DNA of 64,000 nt from Microbacterium sp. W4I4 (GTDB lineage Bacteria; Actinomycetota; Actinomycetes; Actinomycetales; Microbacteriaceae). The position numbers and the translations under genes are program-made. The notes under the pieces are model-generated. The model was given only the letters and a program-made list of their open reading frames with translations, had not been told where the DNA came from and ran no database searches. Shown here piece after piece: positions 33,328-42,550 of the stretch. The stretch is taken from the NCBI RefSeq assembly GCF_030816235.1, contig NZ_JAUSXT010000001.1:2666001-2730000 (forward strand). Reading direction: 5' to 3'. Position 1 is the stretch's first letter. Each line of letters opens with the position of its first letter.

Positions 33328-33839
33328 GCTGCAGCCGCCTCGGGGTCTTCGTGGAATCCCTCGCGCACGGTGTAGTTCCGCGAGAGCGCGTGCACGATGT
33401 GCAGGATCAGGTAGAACGCCAGGAGCGCTCCGGCGATCGGGAGAGCGAGGTACAGCTCCCCCTGGGTGAACGGGAGAAGCGGGTTGCGCTGGGTCCAGGC
33501 CATCATGCTCTGCTTGATCCCGCCGTAGAGCAGGACGTAGACGACGAACGCGAGCGTCGTCAGATAGGCGAGGATGTCGGCGATGCGCTGCAACCGGCGC
33601 GGCAGCTTCTCGACGAGGAAGTCCATGACCACGTCCGCCTTCTCGCCGACCGCGATGGCGATGCCGATCATGCTCGCCCAGACGAACACGTAGCGGGCGG
33701 CCTCCTCGGTCCACGGGCTGGGGTCGTCGAGCACGAGGCGGGTGAACACCTGCCAGACGACCAGCAGGACGAGCGCTCCGAAGAGCACGATGCAGATCGA
33801 ACGCAGGATGCGGTCGAGCCATCGGCGGAACATGGTCAT
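33324..33839 (-). CDS. dctQ: TRAP transporter small permease (DctQ)
   Basis: A 171-residue four-helix membrane protein of the DctQ family (WTEEAARYVFVWASMIGIAIAVGEKADVVMDFLVEKLP at about 38-75 is typical). It overlaps dctM by 4 bp and follows dctP by 13 bp. The starts ATG 33839 and ATG 33833 are both possible. Confidence 0.93.
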   Translation of the reverse strand: MTMFRRWLDRILRSICIVLFGALVLLVVWQVFTRLVLDDPSPWTEEAARYVFVWASMIGIAIAVGEKADVVMDFLVEKLPRRLQRIADILAYLTTLAFVVYVLLYGGIKQSMMAWTQRNPLLPFTQGELYLALPIAGALLAFYLILHIVHALSRNYTVREGFHEDPEAAAA

Positions 33840-33852
33840 GGGTGATCCCTCG

Positions 33853-34860
33853 TCAGTCGCGTGCGGCGTTGATCGCGTCGTAGACGGCGCGGTTGCTGTC
33901 GGTGATGATCTCGTCGTGCAGCGGGAGCACGGCCTCGCGGAACGCGTCGGTGTCGACGTCGATGAACGTCGCGCCGGCGTCCTTCGCGGCGGTGATGGCC
34001 TCCTGGGTGGCGGCGTCGAAGGCGGCGAGCTGGGTGTCGATCGACTTCGTCACCAGGTCCTGGAAGATCTCCTTCGTGTCATCGTCCAGACCGTTCCAGA
34101 AGGTGGGGCTGGCGATGAGGTAGTCGGGCATCATCAGGTGCGCGGTGCGCGAGTAGTACGGTGCGATCTCCGCGTGGGACAGCGAGGAGTAGATCAGCTC
34201 GTTGTTCTCCGCGCCGTCGAGGACGCCCGACTGGATGGCGGTGTAGACCTCGTCCTGGGCCATCGGCGTGCCGACGCCGCCCATGAGCTCCATCATCTTG
34301 ACGTTGGTGTCGGATCCGATCACGCGGATCTTCTTGCCCTTGAGGTCGGCCGGGGTCTTCACCGGCTCCTTCGTGTACACGTTGCGCACGCCGCCGTGGT
34401 ACGCCGCGAGGACGTGGATGTTCTGCGCGTCGAGCGTGCCGTAGAGGTCGCCGACGACGTCGTCGTCGTTGAGCACCGACATCTGGTGCTCGGGCGAGGA
34501 GTACATGTACGGCAGGTTGACGACGGCGAAGTCGGGGTTGAAGTTCTCCAGCAGCGACCCGGCGACGACGGCGAGATCGATGGTTCCCGACTGCACCTGC
34601 TCGATGGTGGCCTCCTGAGCGCCGAGGGTGGCGTCGGGGTAGAGCTCGAGCTTGTAGGCGCCGTCCGTCGCCTCTTCCAGAGCATCCGACATCTCCAGGA
34701 TCGCCTGGGCCTGCGGGTGCTGGGCGTTCTGGTTGAACGCGACGCGGAGGACGTGCTGGCTGCCGCCGGCCTTGTCGTCTGCGCCACCGGACGAGCATCC
34801 GGCGAGTCCTGCGGCCAGCAGTGCGACCGAGGCGAGGGCGAGCATTTTCTTCGTGCGCAT
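33853..34860 (-). CDS. dctP: TRAP transporter substrate-binding lipoprotein (DctP)
   Basis: A 335-residue DctP-family binding protein with a signal peptide and lipobox GLAGC (Cys about 22), so it is membrane-anchored in this gram-positive. The conserved region GKKIRVIGSDTNVKMMELMGGVGTPMAQDEVYTAIQSGVLDGAENN (about 175-220) includes the Arg that normally pairs with a substrate carboxylate. It opens the operon and diverges from the dehydrogenase gene at 35022. Confidence 0.95.
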   Translation of the reverse strand: MRTKKMLALASVALLAAGLAGCSSGGADDKAGGSQHVLRVAFNQNAQHPQAQAILEMSDALEEATDGAYKLELYPDATLGAQEATIEQVQSGTIDLAVVAGSLLENFNPDFAVVNLPYMYSSPEHQMSVLNDDDVVGDLYGTLDAQNIHVLAAYHGGVRNVYTKEPVKTPADLKGKKIRVIGSDTNVKMMELMGGVGTPMAQDEVYTAIQSGVLDGAENNELIYSSLSHAEIAPYYSRTAHLMMPDYLIASPTFWNGLDDDTKEIFQDLVTKSIDTQLAAFDAATQEAITAAKDAGATFIDVDTDAFREAVLPLHDEIITDSNRAVYDAINAARD

Positions 34861-34930
34861 GTGATGTGTCTCCTCTTCGAGATCCCTCCGGCGACGTTGC
34901 GCAGAAAGGGCGGGTAGGCGCTACAGTAGC

Positions 34931-34983
34931 AAAACAGAACCGGGTTCCGCCAGGCGGATCTCAAAATGGAATGAAGTTCCGTC
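34931..34983. promoter_or_regulatory. Two operator-like 21-bp boxes in the divergent uronate promoter
   Basis: Boxes at 34931-34951 and 34963-34983 both read AAAA, then an imperfect dyad (GAACCGGGTTC in the first, GGAATGAAGTTCC in the second), then CCG-C. Their spacing of 32 bp is about three helical turns, and 14 of 21 positions agree. They lie between dctP and the dehydrogenase gene and suit an IclR/KdgR-type regulator controlling both operons. Confidence 0.65.
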
Positions 34984-35021
34984 AATCCGTTCCGGTTCAC
35001 GCCACTCAGAGAGGAGTCCTC

Positions 35022-36056
35022 GTGCGCACAGCGAGCTACATCGGACAGGGACGGATCGAATCCCGAGACGTCGAAGCGATCGAACCCGGATCGCGCGACG
35101 TGCGCATCCGCGTCGCCTTCGCAGGGATCTGCGGCACCGACCTGCACATCCTGCACGGCCACATGGACCACCGCGTGTCCGTGCCGCAGCCGATCGGCCA
35201 CGAGATGAGCGGCACCATCGAGAGCGTCGGCTCGGCCGTCTCCGATCTCGCCGCGGGCCAGAAGGTCACCGTCATGCCGCTGCTCTCGTGCGGCGACTGC
35301 CCTGCCTGCCGCGCCGGCCATCGGCACATCTGCCAGAACCTCGACTTCGTCGGCATCGAGACCCCCGGCGCCATGCAGGAGCTCTGGACCGTGCCGGCAT
35401 CCATCGTCATCCCCGTGCCCGACGACGTCGATCTCGCGCACGCCGCCCTGATCGAGCCGCTGGCCGTTGCGGCGCACGACGTGCGCCGGGCACGCCTCGC
35501 AGCCGGCGAGACCGCCCTCGTGATCGGCGGAGGGCCGATCGGGCAGCTGATCGCCCTCGTCGCCGCGCGCACCGGCGCCGACGTGATCGTCGCCGAGCCG
35601 AACGCGGAGCGCCGCGCGCTCGCCGCGAAGCACGGTGCGCGCGTCGTGGATCCGCTGCACGATGACCTCGCCGCGATCGTGCAGGACGCGACAGGCGGGG
35701 CCGGTGCGGACGTCGTGTTCGAGGTGGCCGGCATCGCCGCCACCGCGCTGGATGCCACCGCGCACGCCAAGGTACGCGGGCGCGTCGTGATGGTCGCCAT
35801 CCACCCGAACCCGGTCCCCATCGACCTGCACCGCATCTTCTGGCGCGAGCTGGAGATCCTCGGCGCGCGGGTGTACGAGCGCGAGGACTTCGAACGCGCC
35901 GTGGCGCTGATCGCCGCAGGAGAGATCCCCGCCGACGACATCATCACCGATGTCGTCCCCCTCGATCAGGCCGCGCGGGCCTTCGCCGCGCTTTCCGAAG
36001 CACGGGCCATGAAGCTGCTCGTCGATGTTCGCTCGCACGAGGAGATCTCCGCATGA
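35022..36056 (+). CDS. Zinc-dependent medium-chain alcohol/sugar dehydrogenase
   Basis: A 344-residue MDR enzyme. Catalytic zinc ligands are in ICGTDLHIL (Cys about 36) and GHE (His about 61); the structural zinc is bound by four Cys in CGDCPACRAGHRHIC. The NAD-binding loop is VIGGGPIGQLIAL at about 168. GAGAGGAG lies before the GTG at 35022. It resembles threonine, sorbitol and galactitol/galactonate dehydrogenases. It opens the kduD-kdgA-kdgK operon, so it may act on a uronate or aldonate, but its step is unassigned. It overlaps kduD by 4 bp. Confidence 0.88.
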   Translation: MRTASYIGQGRIESRDVEAIEPGSRDVRIRVAFAGICGTDLHILHGHMDHRVSVPQPIGHEMSGTIESVGSAVSDLAAGQKVTVMPLLSCGDCPACRAGHRHICQNLDFVGIETPGAMQELWTVPASIVIPVPDDVDLAHAALIEPLAVAAHDVRRARLAAGETALVIGGGPIGQLIALVAARTGADVIVAEPNAERRALAAKHGARVVDPLHDDLAAIVQDATGGAGADVVFEVAGIAATALDATAHAKVRGRVVMVAIHPNPVPIDLHRIFWRELEILGARVYEREDFERAVALIAAGEIPADDIITDVVPLDQAARAFAALSEARAMKLLVDVRSHEEISA

Positions 36057-36811
36057 GTGCCGCACTGTTCGACCTGTCCGGAACCACCGCCGTCGTCACA
36101 GGCGCTCGCCGGGGAATCGGCTACGCCATGGCCGAGGCGCTCGCCGCCGCCGGCGCCGACATCATCGCCGCGTCCGCCCGCCAGGAGGCCGATGGCGGTG
36201 CGATCGGCCGCCGGGTGCGCGAGCTCGGGCGCAGCTTCGAGGGCCACGCGGTCGACTTCACCGACCGGGATGCGGTCATCGCCTTCGCGGATGCCGTGAA
36301 GGACCGCGCCGACATCCTCGTCAACAATGCCGGGACGATCCGGCGCGCGCCCGCGGCCGAGCATCCGCTGGAATGGTGGGACGAGGTGATCGCCGTGAAC
36401 CTGTCCAGCCAGTTCGCGCTTGCCCAGCGCGTGGGCGCCGGCATGATCGAGCGCGGCTCCGGCCGCATCATCTTCACCGCCAGCCTGCTCACCTTCCAGG
36501 GCGGCATCAACGTGCCCGGCTACGCCGCGGCCAAATCCGGCATCTCCGGTGTCGTGAAGGCGCTGGCCAACGAGTGGGCGTCCAGCGGCGTGACCGTGAA
36601 CGCGATCGCACCGGGATACATCGCCACCGACAACACCGAGGCGCTGCGTGAGGACTCCGAGCGCTCGGAGGCGATCCTCTCGCGCATCCCGGCCGGGCGC
36701 TGGGGTCGTGCGGAGGATCTCGGCGGGGCGACCGTGTTCCTGGCGAGTCCTGCCAGCTCGTACGTCACCGGCGTCGTGCTGCCCGTCGACGGCGGATGGC
36801 TGGCCCGATGA
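36053..36811 (+). CDS. kduD: 2-dehydro-3-deoxy-D-gluconate 5-dehydrogenase
   Basis: A 252-residue short-chain dehydrogenase interconverting 2,5-diketo-3-deoxygluconate and 2-keto-3-deoxygluconate with NAD(H). It has TGARRGIG at 16-23, NNAGTIRRAPA at 91-101 (a KduD signature), and the catalytic Y157 and K161 in PGYAAAKSG. It overlaps the genes on both sides by 4 bp, so the four-gene operon is tightly coupled. It follows the KduI step. Confidence 0.92.
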   Translation: MSAALFDLSGTTAVVTGARRGIGYAMAEALAAAGADIIAASARQEADGGAIGRRVRELGRSFEGHAVDFTDRDAVIAFADAVKDRADILVNNAGTIRRAPAAEHPLEWWDEVIAVNLSSQFALAQRVGAGMIERGSGRIIFTASLLTFQGGINVPGYAAAKSGISGVVKALANEWASSGVTVNAIAPGYIATDNTEALREDSERSEAILSRIPAGRWGRAEDLGGATVFLASPASSYVTGVVLPVDGGWLAR

Positions 36812-37410
36812 GCGCCCTGTTCGATCACCGGATCATCCCGCTGGCATCCATCGCCGACGCGGCGCACATAGACGCGATCGGCGAGGGACTCGTCGCCGGC
36901 GGGCTGCCCGTCGTCGAGGTCGCCCTGCGCAGCGAGCACGGACTGCCCGCGATCGAGCGACTGGCTGCGCGCGGCGACCTGCTGGTCGGCGCCGGGACCG
37001 TGCTCGACGTCGCCCAGGCGCGCGACGCGATCGCGGCCGGCGCGCGATTCGTCGTGACGCCGGGACTGGATGCCGACGTGGTGCGCGTCGTGCAGGATGC
37101 CGGTCTGCCGATCGTCCCCGGCGTGCTGACCGCCACCGAGGTGCAGGCGGCCATGCGGATGGGACTGGATCGGCTGAAGCTCTTCCCGGCCGGCCCGTTC
37201 CAGGCGCTGTCGGTGCTCTCCGCGTACGCGGACGTGTACCCGCGGACGAAGTTCATGCCCTCAGGCGGCGTCTCGCCCGAGAACCTCGCCGAGCATCTGC
37301 GGCATCCGGCCGTGTTCGCCGCGAGCGGCAGCTGGATCACCAAGCGGGCGGTGGACGGCGCCGACGCGGTGGCCCAGGCTGCGCGCGCGGCCATGGAGCT
37401 GGCGCGATGA
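36808..37410 (+). CDS. kdgA: 2-dehydro-3-deoxy-phosphogluconate aldolase (KDPG aldolase)
   Basis: A 200-residue class I aldolase splitting KDG-6-phosphate into pyruvate and glyceraldehyde-3-phosphate. Schiff-base K124 lies in DRLKLFPAGP, catalytic E37 in VVEVALR, and the phosphate site in FMPSGGVSPENL. ATG 36808 overlaps the kduD stop; an in-frame ATG at 36796 is less likely. Confidence 0.93.
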   Translation: MSALFDHRIIPLASIADAAHIDAIGEGLVAGGLPVVEVALRSEHGLPAIERLAARGDLLVGAGTVLDVAQARDAIAAGARFVVTPGLDADVVRVVQDAGLPIVPGVLTATEVQAAMRMGLDRLKLFPAGPFQALSVLSAYADVYPRTKFMPSGGVSPENLAEHLRHPAVFAASGSWITKRAVDGADAVAQAARAAMELAR

Positions 37411-38372
37411 GCCTCGACGTCCTGGCCATCGGCGAGAGTCTCGGCCTGCTCGTGCCGCAGCGCGCCGGAAGGCTGTCGCACGTCCGCGACCTGCGGCTCG
37501 GGTTCGGCGGGGCCGAGAGCAACGTCGCGATCGGAGTGTCCCGTCTCGGCGCGCGCGCCGGATGGTGCGGCCGTGTCGGCAGCGACGACATCGGCGACAT
37601 GATCCTGCGGGAGATCCGTGCGGAGGGCGTCGGCGTCTGGGCCGTGCGGGACGACAGCGCGCCCACGGCACTCATGATCAAGGAGCGGCCCCGCGCGGGC
37701 GCGACGCGCATCGTCTACTACCGCGAGGCCGCGGCCGGACGACGGCTGGTCGGTGCGGACATCCCCGAGGGTCTCATCGAGAGCACGCGGATCCTGCACA
37801 TCACCGGCATCTCGGCCGGGCTCGGCGCCGGCACGCTGGGCGCCGTGCACGCGGCCATCGACCGCGCGCACGCGGCGGGCGTGCTGGTCTCGTTCGACGT
37901 CAACCATCGCTCTGCGCTGTGGCGGGCCGGCTCGGATCCGGGCGCCGCGTACCGCGGCCTCGCGGAGCGGGCGGACATCGTGTTCGCGGGCGAGGACGAG
38001 GCCGAGCTCACCACAGGCGAGCGCGGGGTCGACGGCCAGCTCGAGGCGCTGCTGTCGCTCGGTGCGGCGTGCGCGGTGATCAAGCGCGGGGCGGACGGCG
38101 CCGTCGCCGCAGTGCGCGACGACGCCGGTGAGCGCCGCGTGGAGGCCTCCGCCATCACGGTGGATGTCGTCGACACGGTCGGCGCCGGAGACGCCTTCGT
38201 CTCCGGATGGCTCGCGGAGACCGTCGCCGGAGCGGAGCTCGACCAGCGGATGGCCACCGCCGTCGCCTGCGGCGCGTTCGCCTGCACGGTGGAGGGGGAC
38301 TGGGAGGCCGCGCCTTCGCACGCCGACCTGCGCGCCTTCAGCGATCCCGATCCGGAGCCCGTCCGCCGCTGA
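37407..38372 (+). CDS. kdgK: 2-dehydro-3-deoxygluconokinase (PfkB family)
   Basis: A 321-residue ribokinase-fold enzyme phosphorylating 2-keto-3-deoxygluconate. The N-terminal GFGGAESNVAIGVSRLG (about 33-49) and the C-terminal catalytic VDTVGAGDAFVSGWLA (about 258-273) are PfkB signatures. The context between the KDPG aldolase and KDG dehydrogenase sets the substrate. It ends the operon, 15 bp before the convergent mntH. Confidence 0.92.
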   Translation: MSLDVLAIGESLGLLVPQRAGRLSHVRDLRLGFGGAESNVAIGVSRLGARAGWCGRVGSDDIGDMILREIRAEGVGVWAVRDDSAPTALMIKERPRAGATRIVYYREAAAGRRLVGADIPEGLIESTRILHITGISAGLGAGTLGAVHAAIDRAHAAGVLVSFDVNHRSALWRAGSDPGAAYRGLAERADIVFAGEDEAELTTGERGVDGQLEALLSLGAACAVIKRGADGAVAAVRDDAGERRVEASAITVDVVDTVGAGDAFVSGWLAETVAGAELDQRMATAVACGAFACTVEGDWEAAPSHADLRAFSDPDPEPVRR

Positions 38373-38387
38373 TCCGCGGCGGGAGCA

Positions 38388-39665
38388 TCAGGCCCCCGTC
38401 AGCACCAGCCACAGCAGCACCGCGTTGAGGGTGATCAGCAGGATCGCGAACACGATGCCGAGGATCGTCGTCAGGCGCCGGTTGACGTGCTCGCCGAGCG
38501 TGCGGCGCTGCGAGGTCAGGGCGACGAGCGGGATGAGTGCGAAGGGGATGCCGAACGACAGCACCACCTGACTCAGCACCAGCGCGAGCGTGGGGTCGAA
38601 GCCGACCCCGAGGATGAAGAGCGCCGGGATGAGGGTGACCAGACGCCGTGCGAGCAGCGGGACGCGAACGGTCAGCAGCCCGTGCATGATCTCGGCCCCG
38701 GCATAGGCGCCCACGGATGTCGACGCGAGACCGGATGCCAGCAGCCCCACCGCGAACAGCGTGCCGATCAGTCCGCCCAGGTTCGCGGTGATGGCGGCGT
38801 GCGCGCCCTCGAGCGAGTCGGTGCCCGAGACGCCGGCGAGGTTCGCGGCGGCCAGCAGCAGGATCGCGAGGTTCACGGAACCAGCGATCACCATCGCGAT
38901 CGTCACGTCCCAGCGGGTGGCAGTGAGCAGGATCCTCAGCGACGGGCGCGCCGGATCGGGCGCATGGCCCGGTCCGGTCGGGAATCGGTCGCGCGCGAGC
39001 GCGCTGTGGGCGTAGATGGCGTGCGGCATGATCGTCGCACCGAGGATGGATGCCGCCAGCAGCACCGATCCACTGTCGGTGAACCGCGGCAGCATCCCGC
39101 CGGCGATCGCCGCCGGATCCGGCGGGGCGACGAAGAGCCCCGCGACGAAGCCGATCACGATCACCGCCATCAGTCCGATGATGACGAACTCGAAGTGCCG
39201 CGGCCCGCGACGCGACTGCACGGCCAGCAGGGTGATCGAGACGGCGCCGGTGATGACGCCGCCGTAGATGAGGGGGATGTCGAAGAGGAGGTTCAGCGCG
39301 ACCGCGCCGCCCAGCACCTCGGCGATGTCGGTCGCCATCGCGACGAGTTCGGCCTGTAGCCAGAACGCGCGCCGCGCCCAGCGGTTGCGGATGCGCTGGC
39401 CGAGCACCTCGGGCAGACTGCGGCCGGTGACCAGGCCGAGCTTGGCGGAGAGGTACTGGATCAGCCAGGCCATCACGTTGCCGGCGATCACCACCCACAC
39501 CAGCAGGTACCCGTAGCGGGCGCCGGCGGTCATGTTGCTGGCGACGTTGCCCGGGTCGAGGTAGGCGACGCCGGCGACGAGCGCGGGACCGAGCAGGGCG
39601 GCGGCGCGCAGGTTCGTGGTCAGGCGGGGTCTCGCCTGCGGCCTCGTCGCCAGATTTTTAGGCAT
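38388..39665 (-). CDS. mntH: Nramp-family Mn2+/divalent metal transporter
   Basis: A 425-residue Nramp protein with about 11 membrane segments. Helix 1 carries the metal-binding DPGNVASNMTAG (about 37-48), and helix 6 carries the MPHAIYAHSAL motif. The ATG at 39665 lies inside a DtxR/MntR-type palindrome, and TAATTT stands 6 nt upstream of it, so the mRNA is probably leaderless and directly repressed by metal-bound MntR. The DtxR-family gene at 26538 is the natural candidate. Confidence 0.95.
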   Translation of the reverse strand: MPKNLATRPQARPRLTTNLRAAALLGPALVAGVAYLDPGNVASNMTAGARYGYLLVWVVIAGNVMAWLIQYLSAKLGLVTGRSLPEVLGQRIRNRWARRAFWLQAELVAMATDIAEVLGGAVALNLLFDIPLIYGGVITGAVSITLLAVQSRRGPRHFEFVIIGLMAVIVIGFVAGLFVAPPDPAAIAGGMLPRFTDSGSVLLAASILGATIMPHAIYAHSALARDRFPTGPGHAPDPARPSLRILLTATRWDVTIAMVIAGSVNLAILLLAAANLAGVSGTDSLEGAHAAITANLGGLIGTLFAVGLLASGLASTSVGAYAGAEIMHGLLTVRVPLLARRLVTLIPALFILGVGFDPTLALVLSQVVLSFGIPFALIPLVALTSQRRTLGEHVNRRLTTILGIVFAILLITLNAVLLWLVLTGA

Positions 39666-39675
39666 GCCTAAAAAT
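39654..39675 (-). promoter_or_regulatory. DtxR/MntR-type operator overlapping the mntH start
   Basis: A perfect 22-bp palindrome whose core is TTTTAGGCATGCCTAAAA. It covers the -10 (TAATTT), the predicted transcription start and the first four codons of mntH. It matches the DtxR/IdeR/MntR box pattern TTAGG-N-CCTAA closely. Confidence 0.88.
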
Positions 39676-39726
39676 TAGCACGGCCAGCGCGGGTGGGGCC
39701 AGAGGAGCGGGGCTACTCTGGAGGGG

Positions 39727-40353
39727 ATGGACGAGACCCCCGAAGAGACCCCGGAGCGCACGACCCACGGGGTCGGACCCTGGCAGGGGGAGTGGCCCGA
39801 GGATGGCCCGTACGATCCGGAGCTTCTCGAGCGCGGCGACACCCGCAACGTGATCGATCGCTACCGCTACTGGCGGATGGATGCCATCGTCGCCGACCTC
39901 GACCTGCAGCGGCATCCGTTCCACGTCGCCATCGAGAACTGGCAGCACGACATGAACATCGGTTCGATCGTGCGCAGCGCAAACGCGTTCCTCGCCGATA
40001 CCGTGCACATCATCGGCCGCCGCCGGTGGAACAAGCGCGGCGCGATGGTCACCGACCGCTATCAGCATGTCGTGCACCATCCGGATGTCGAGGCGTTCAC
40101 GGAATGGGCGGCCGAAGCCGGCATCCCGATCATCGCCGTCGACAACGTCGGTGCAGCGGTGCCGGTCGACAAGGCGGAGCTGCCCGAGCGTTGCGTGCTG
40201 CTGTTCGGGCAGGAGGGGCCGGGGCTCTCGGAGGAGGCGCTCGCCGCGGCATCCGGACACATCGAGATCACGCAGTACGGCTCGACCCGCTCGATCAACG
40301 CGAGCGCGGCGGCGGCCGTCGTGATGTACGAGTGGTGCCGCCGGTACGCCTGA
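39727..40353 (+). CDS. SpoU/TrmH-family RNA 2'-O-methyltransferase
   Basis: A 208-residue SPOUT enzyme using S-adenosylmethionine to methylate a ribose 2'-OH in tRNA or rRNA. Motif 1 is NIGSIVRSANAF (about 78-89), motif 2 is LLFGQEGPGLSEEAL (about 158-172), and motif 3 is SINASAAAAVVMYEW (about 188-202). The N-terminal 60 residues are acidic and unlike TrmH itself. TACTCT lies 7 nt before the ATG (leaderless candidate). The RNA target is unknown. Confidence 0.9.
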   Translation: MDETPEETPERTTHGVGPWQGEWPEDGPYDPELLERGDTRNVIDRYRYWRMDAIVADLDLQRHPFHVAIENWQHDMNIGSIVRSANAFLADTVHIIGRRRWNKRGAMVTDRYQHVVHHPDVEAFTEWAAEAGIPIIAVDNVGAAVPVDKAELPERCVLLFGQEGPGLSEEALAAASGHIEITQYGSTRSINASAAAAVVMYEWCRRYA

Positions 40354-40372
40354 GAGCGTGCGTGACCTGAGG

Positions 40373-40597
40373 TCAGTCGCGCTGGATGCCGAAGGTGTGC
40401 TTCATCAGGGCGTTGACATCGCTGTCGAGACGGTCGATGCGCTGGTGGATGCCGCGGAACTCGGACGACATCTCGCTCCGCAGCGAGCCGATCTCCGTGC
40501 GGATGACACGCACGAACATGGTAGACATCAGCGTCAGCATGCCGAACAGGCCGGTGGCGAAGACGCCGATCAGCGCCCATACCTGCGGTTCTGTCAT
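40373..40597 (-). CDS. Small membrane-anchored coiled-coil protein
   Basis: A 74-residue protein with one membrane helix (residues 6-30) and a heptad-rich tail (RTEIGSLRSEMSSEFRGIHQRIDRLDSDVNALMKH). The ATG 40597 has a GGAGAGGTG ribosome binding site. Similar single-pass coiled-coil proteins of unknown function are common in many bacteria. It converges with the methyltransferase gene. Confidence 0.7.
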   Translation of the reverse strand: MTEPQVWALIGVFATGLFGMLTLMSTMFVRVIRTEIGSLRSEMSSEFRGIHQRIDRLDSDVNALMKHTFGIQRD

Positions 40598-40791
40598 CGT
40601 GAGCACCTCTCCATCATCGCCCGTTTCACCCCAGGATGCCAGTGGTCGCTGACGTCGTAGTGCGGCATCCCACGGCATGGGGACAGTCTCCGAAAATGAC
40701 GAACTGTGCAGGGGAATCCTCTCCCGATGACACGCAGTCTCGCGTACACTGATTCTCAGTCTCAGCAAAGGCGTTCATGAAGGAGTGCACC

Positions 40792-42508
40792 ATGGCATCC
40801 GACTACATTCCCCCGGTCTCGGACTACGCCTTCCTCTTCGGCGAGGCCTTCGGGCTCGACCTGGTAGCGCGCGGCACGGGCGGCGCGTTCAGCGCCGACG
40901 ATGCGACCGAGATCATCGCGGGTGCCGGCGAGTTCGCGGCATCCGTCCTCGCTCCTCTCGAGACCGTCGGCGACCGTGAGGGCGCCCGTCTCGACGACGG
41001 CCAGGGTGCGCCTGCCCGCCGGATTCGCCGAGGCCTACCAGGCATTCGTCGAGGCCGGTTGGATCACCGCCGAGGCGCCCGAATCCGCAGGAGGCGACGG
41101 GCTTCCCGGTTCGATCCGCGCGGGGCTCGGCGAGATCTGGAACGCCTCGAACGCCGCCTTCGCGCTGTGCTGGCTGCTGACGGCCGGTCAGATCCACGCG
41201 CTGGATGCCGCGGCATCCGACGAGATCCGCGAGACGTACCTGACCAAGCTCGTCTCGGGCGAGTGGACCGGCACGATGAACCTGACCGAGCCCGAGGCCG
41301 GCACCGACCTGGGTGCGATCCGCACCATGGCGACGCCGCGCGATGACGGCTCCTGGGGCATCAGCGGGCAGAAGATCTTCATCACCTGGGGCGACCACGA
41401 CATCGCCGAGAACATCGTGCACCTCGTGCTCGCGCGCACGCCGGGCGCTCCTGCGGGCGCCAAGGGTCTGTCGCTGTTCGTCGCGCCGAAGCGTCTCGTG
41501 AACGCCGACGGTTCGCTGGGCGAGCGCAATGCGGTCACGACGGTCGCGATCGAGCACAAGCTCGGCATCCACGGCAGCCCCACCTGCGTGCTCGCCTACG
41601 AGGATGCCACCGGCTACCTCGTCGGTGAAGTCGGCGGAGGGCTCGCCGGGATGTTCGTGATGATGAACTCCGCCCGGGCCGGCATGGGCTTCCAGGCCAC
41701 CGGCATCTCGGACCGCGCCTACCAGCAGGCCGTCTCGTATGCGGAGGGGCGTCTGCAGGGCGGGGTGCTCGACCGGCCCGCCGGCACCACCATCGCCGAG
41801 CACCCGGATGTGCGCCGCCTGCTGCTGTCGATGCAGAGCCGCATCTTCGCGATGCGCGCACTGGGCGTCTACCTGGGCGACCAGTTCGACCGCGCGGAGA
41901 CCGACGGCACGCTCGCGCGCGCCGAGTTCCTCGTGCCGGTGCTGAAGGGGTGGACCACCGAGGATGCCGTCGCTCTCACCAGCGACGCGATCCAGGTGCA
42001 CGGTGGGATGGGCTTCATCGAGGAGACCGGCGTCGCGCAGCACTATCGGGATGCCAGGATCATGCCGATCTACGAGGGCACGACCGCGATCCAGTCGAAC
42101 GACCTGATCGGGAGGAAGGTGGTCCGCGACGGCGGCGCCACGGCTTCGCAGCTCTTCGATTCGATGGCCGAGACGGTCGAGGCGCTGCGCGGACTGGACG
42201 ACGCGGTCGCGACGCGCACCGCCGATCGCATGGAGAGGGCGATCGCCGCGGGGCGTGCCGCCACGGCATCCGTCCTCGGCTTCGGCCAGACCCGCGACGC
42301 GTACGGCGTGAGCGTGCCGTACCTCATGCTGCTCGGCACGCTCGCCGGCGGCTGGATGCATGCGCTCGCCGTCGTCGCCGTGCTCGCGCACGAGACGCAG
42401 GACGAGGCGGATGCCGCCCGCCTGCGCTCCGCGGACTTCTACGGCGCCCACCACCTGCCCCGCGTGCACATGCTCGCCGAGACGGTCGCCGCCGGCGAAG
42501 TGCGCTGA
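40792..42508 (+). pseudogene. Acyl-CoA dehydrogenase (FadE-like), frameshifted
   Basis: About 570 residues once corrected. The start at ATG 40792 follows AAGGAG. The first frame runs MASDYIPPVSDYAFLFGEAFG to LDDGQ. At 41004-41006 GGG stands where GG is needed; the second frame then continues VRLPAGFAEAYQAFVEAGW and holds the whole catalytic core: FAD-binding MNLTEPEAGTDLGAI, the hinge ISGQKIFITWGDHD, and the C-terminal catalytic-base region ARIMPIYEGTTAIQSNDL. The C-terminus has the extra four-helix domain of long FadE-type enzymes. It would do the first step of fatty acid beta-oxidation. TACACT at 40745 is a likely -10. Confidence 0.87.
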
Positions 42509-42550
42509 CGCGCCCCGCGCGCCCGCGCCCCGCGCGCCCGCCACGTTCGC

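Noticed and set aside
30229..33375. Long plus-strand open frame (1048 codons) over iclR, kduI and dctM
   Set aside because: Antisense to three well-supported genes; low-complexity Asp/His/Arg composition.
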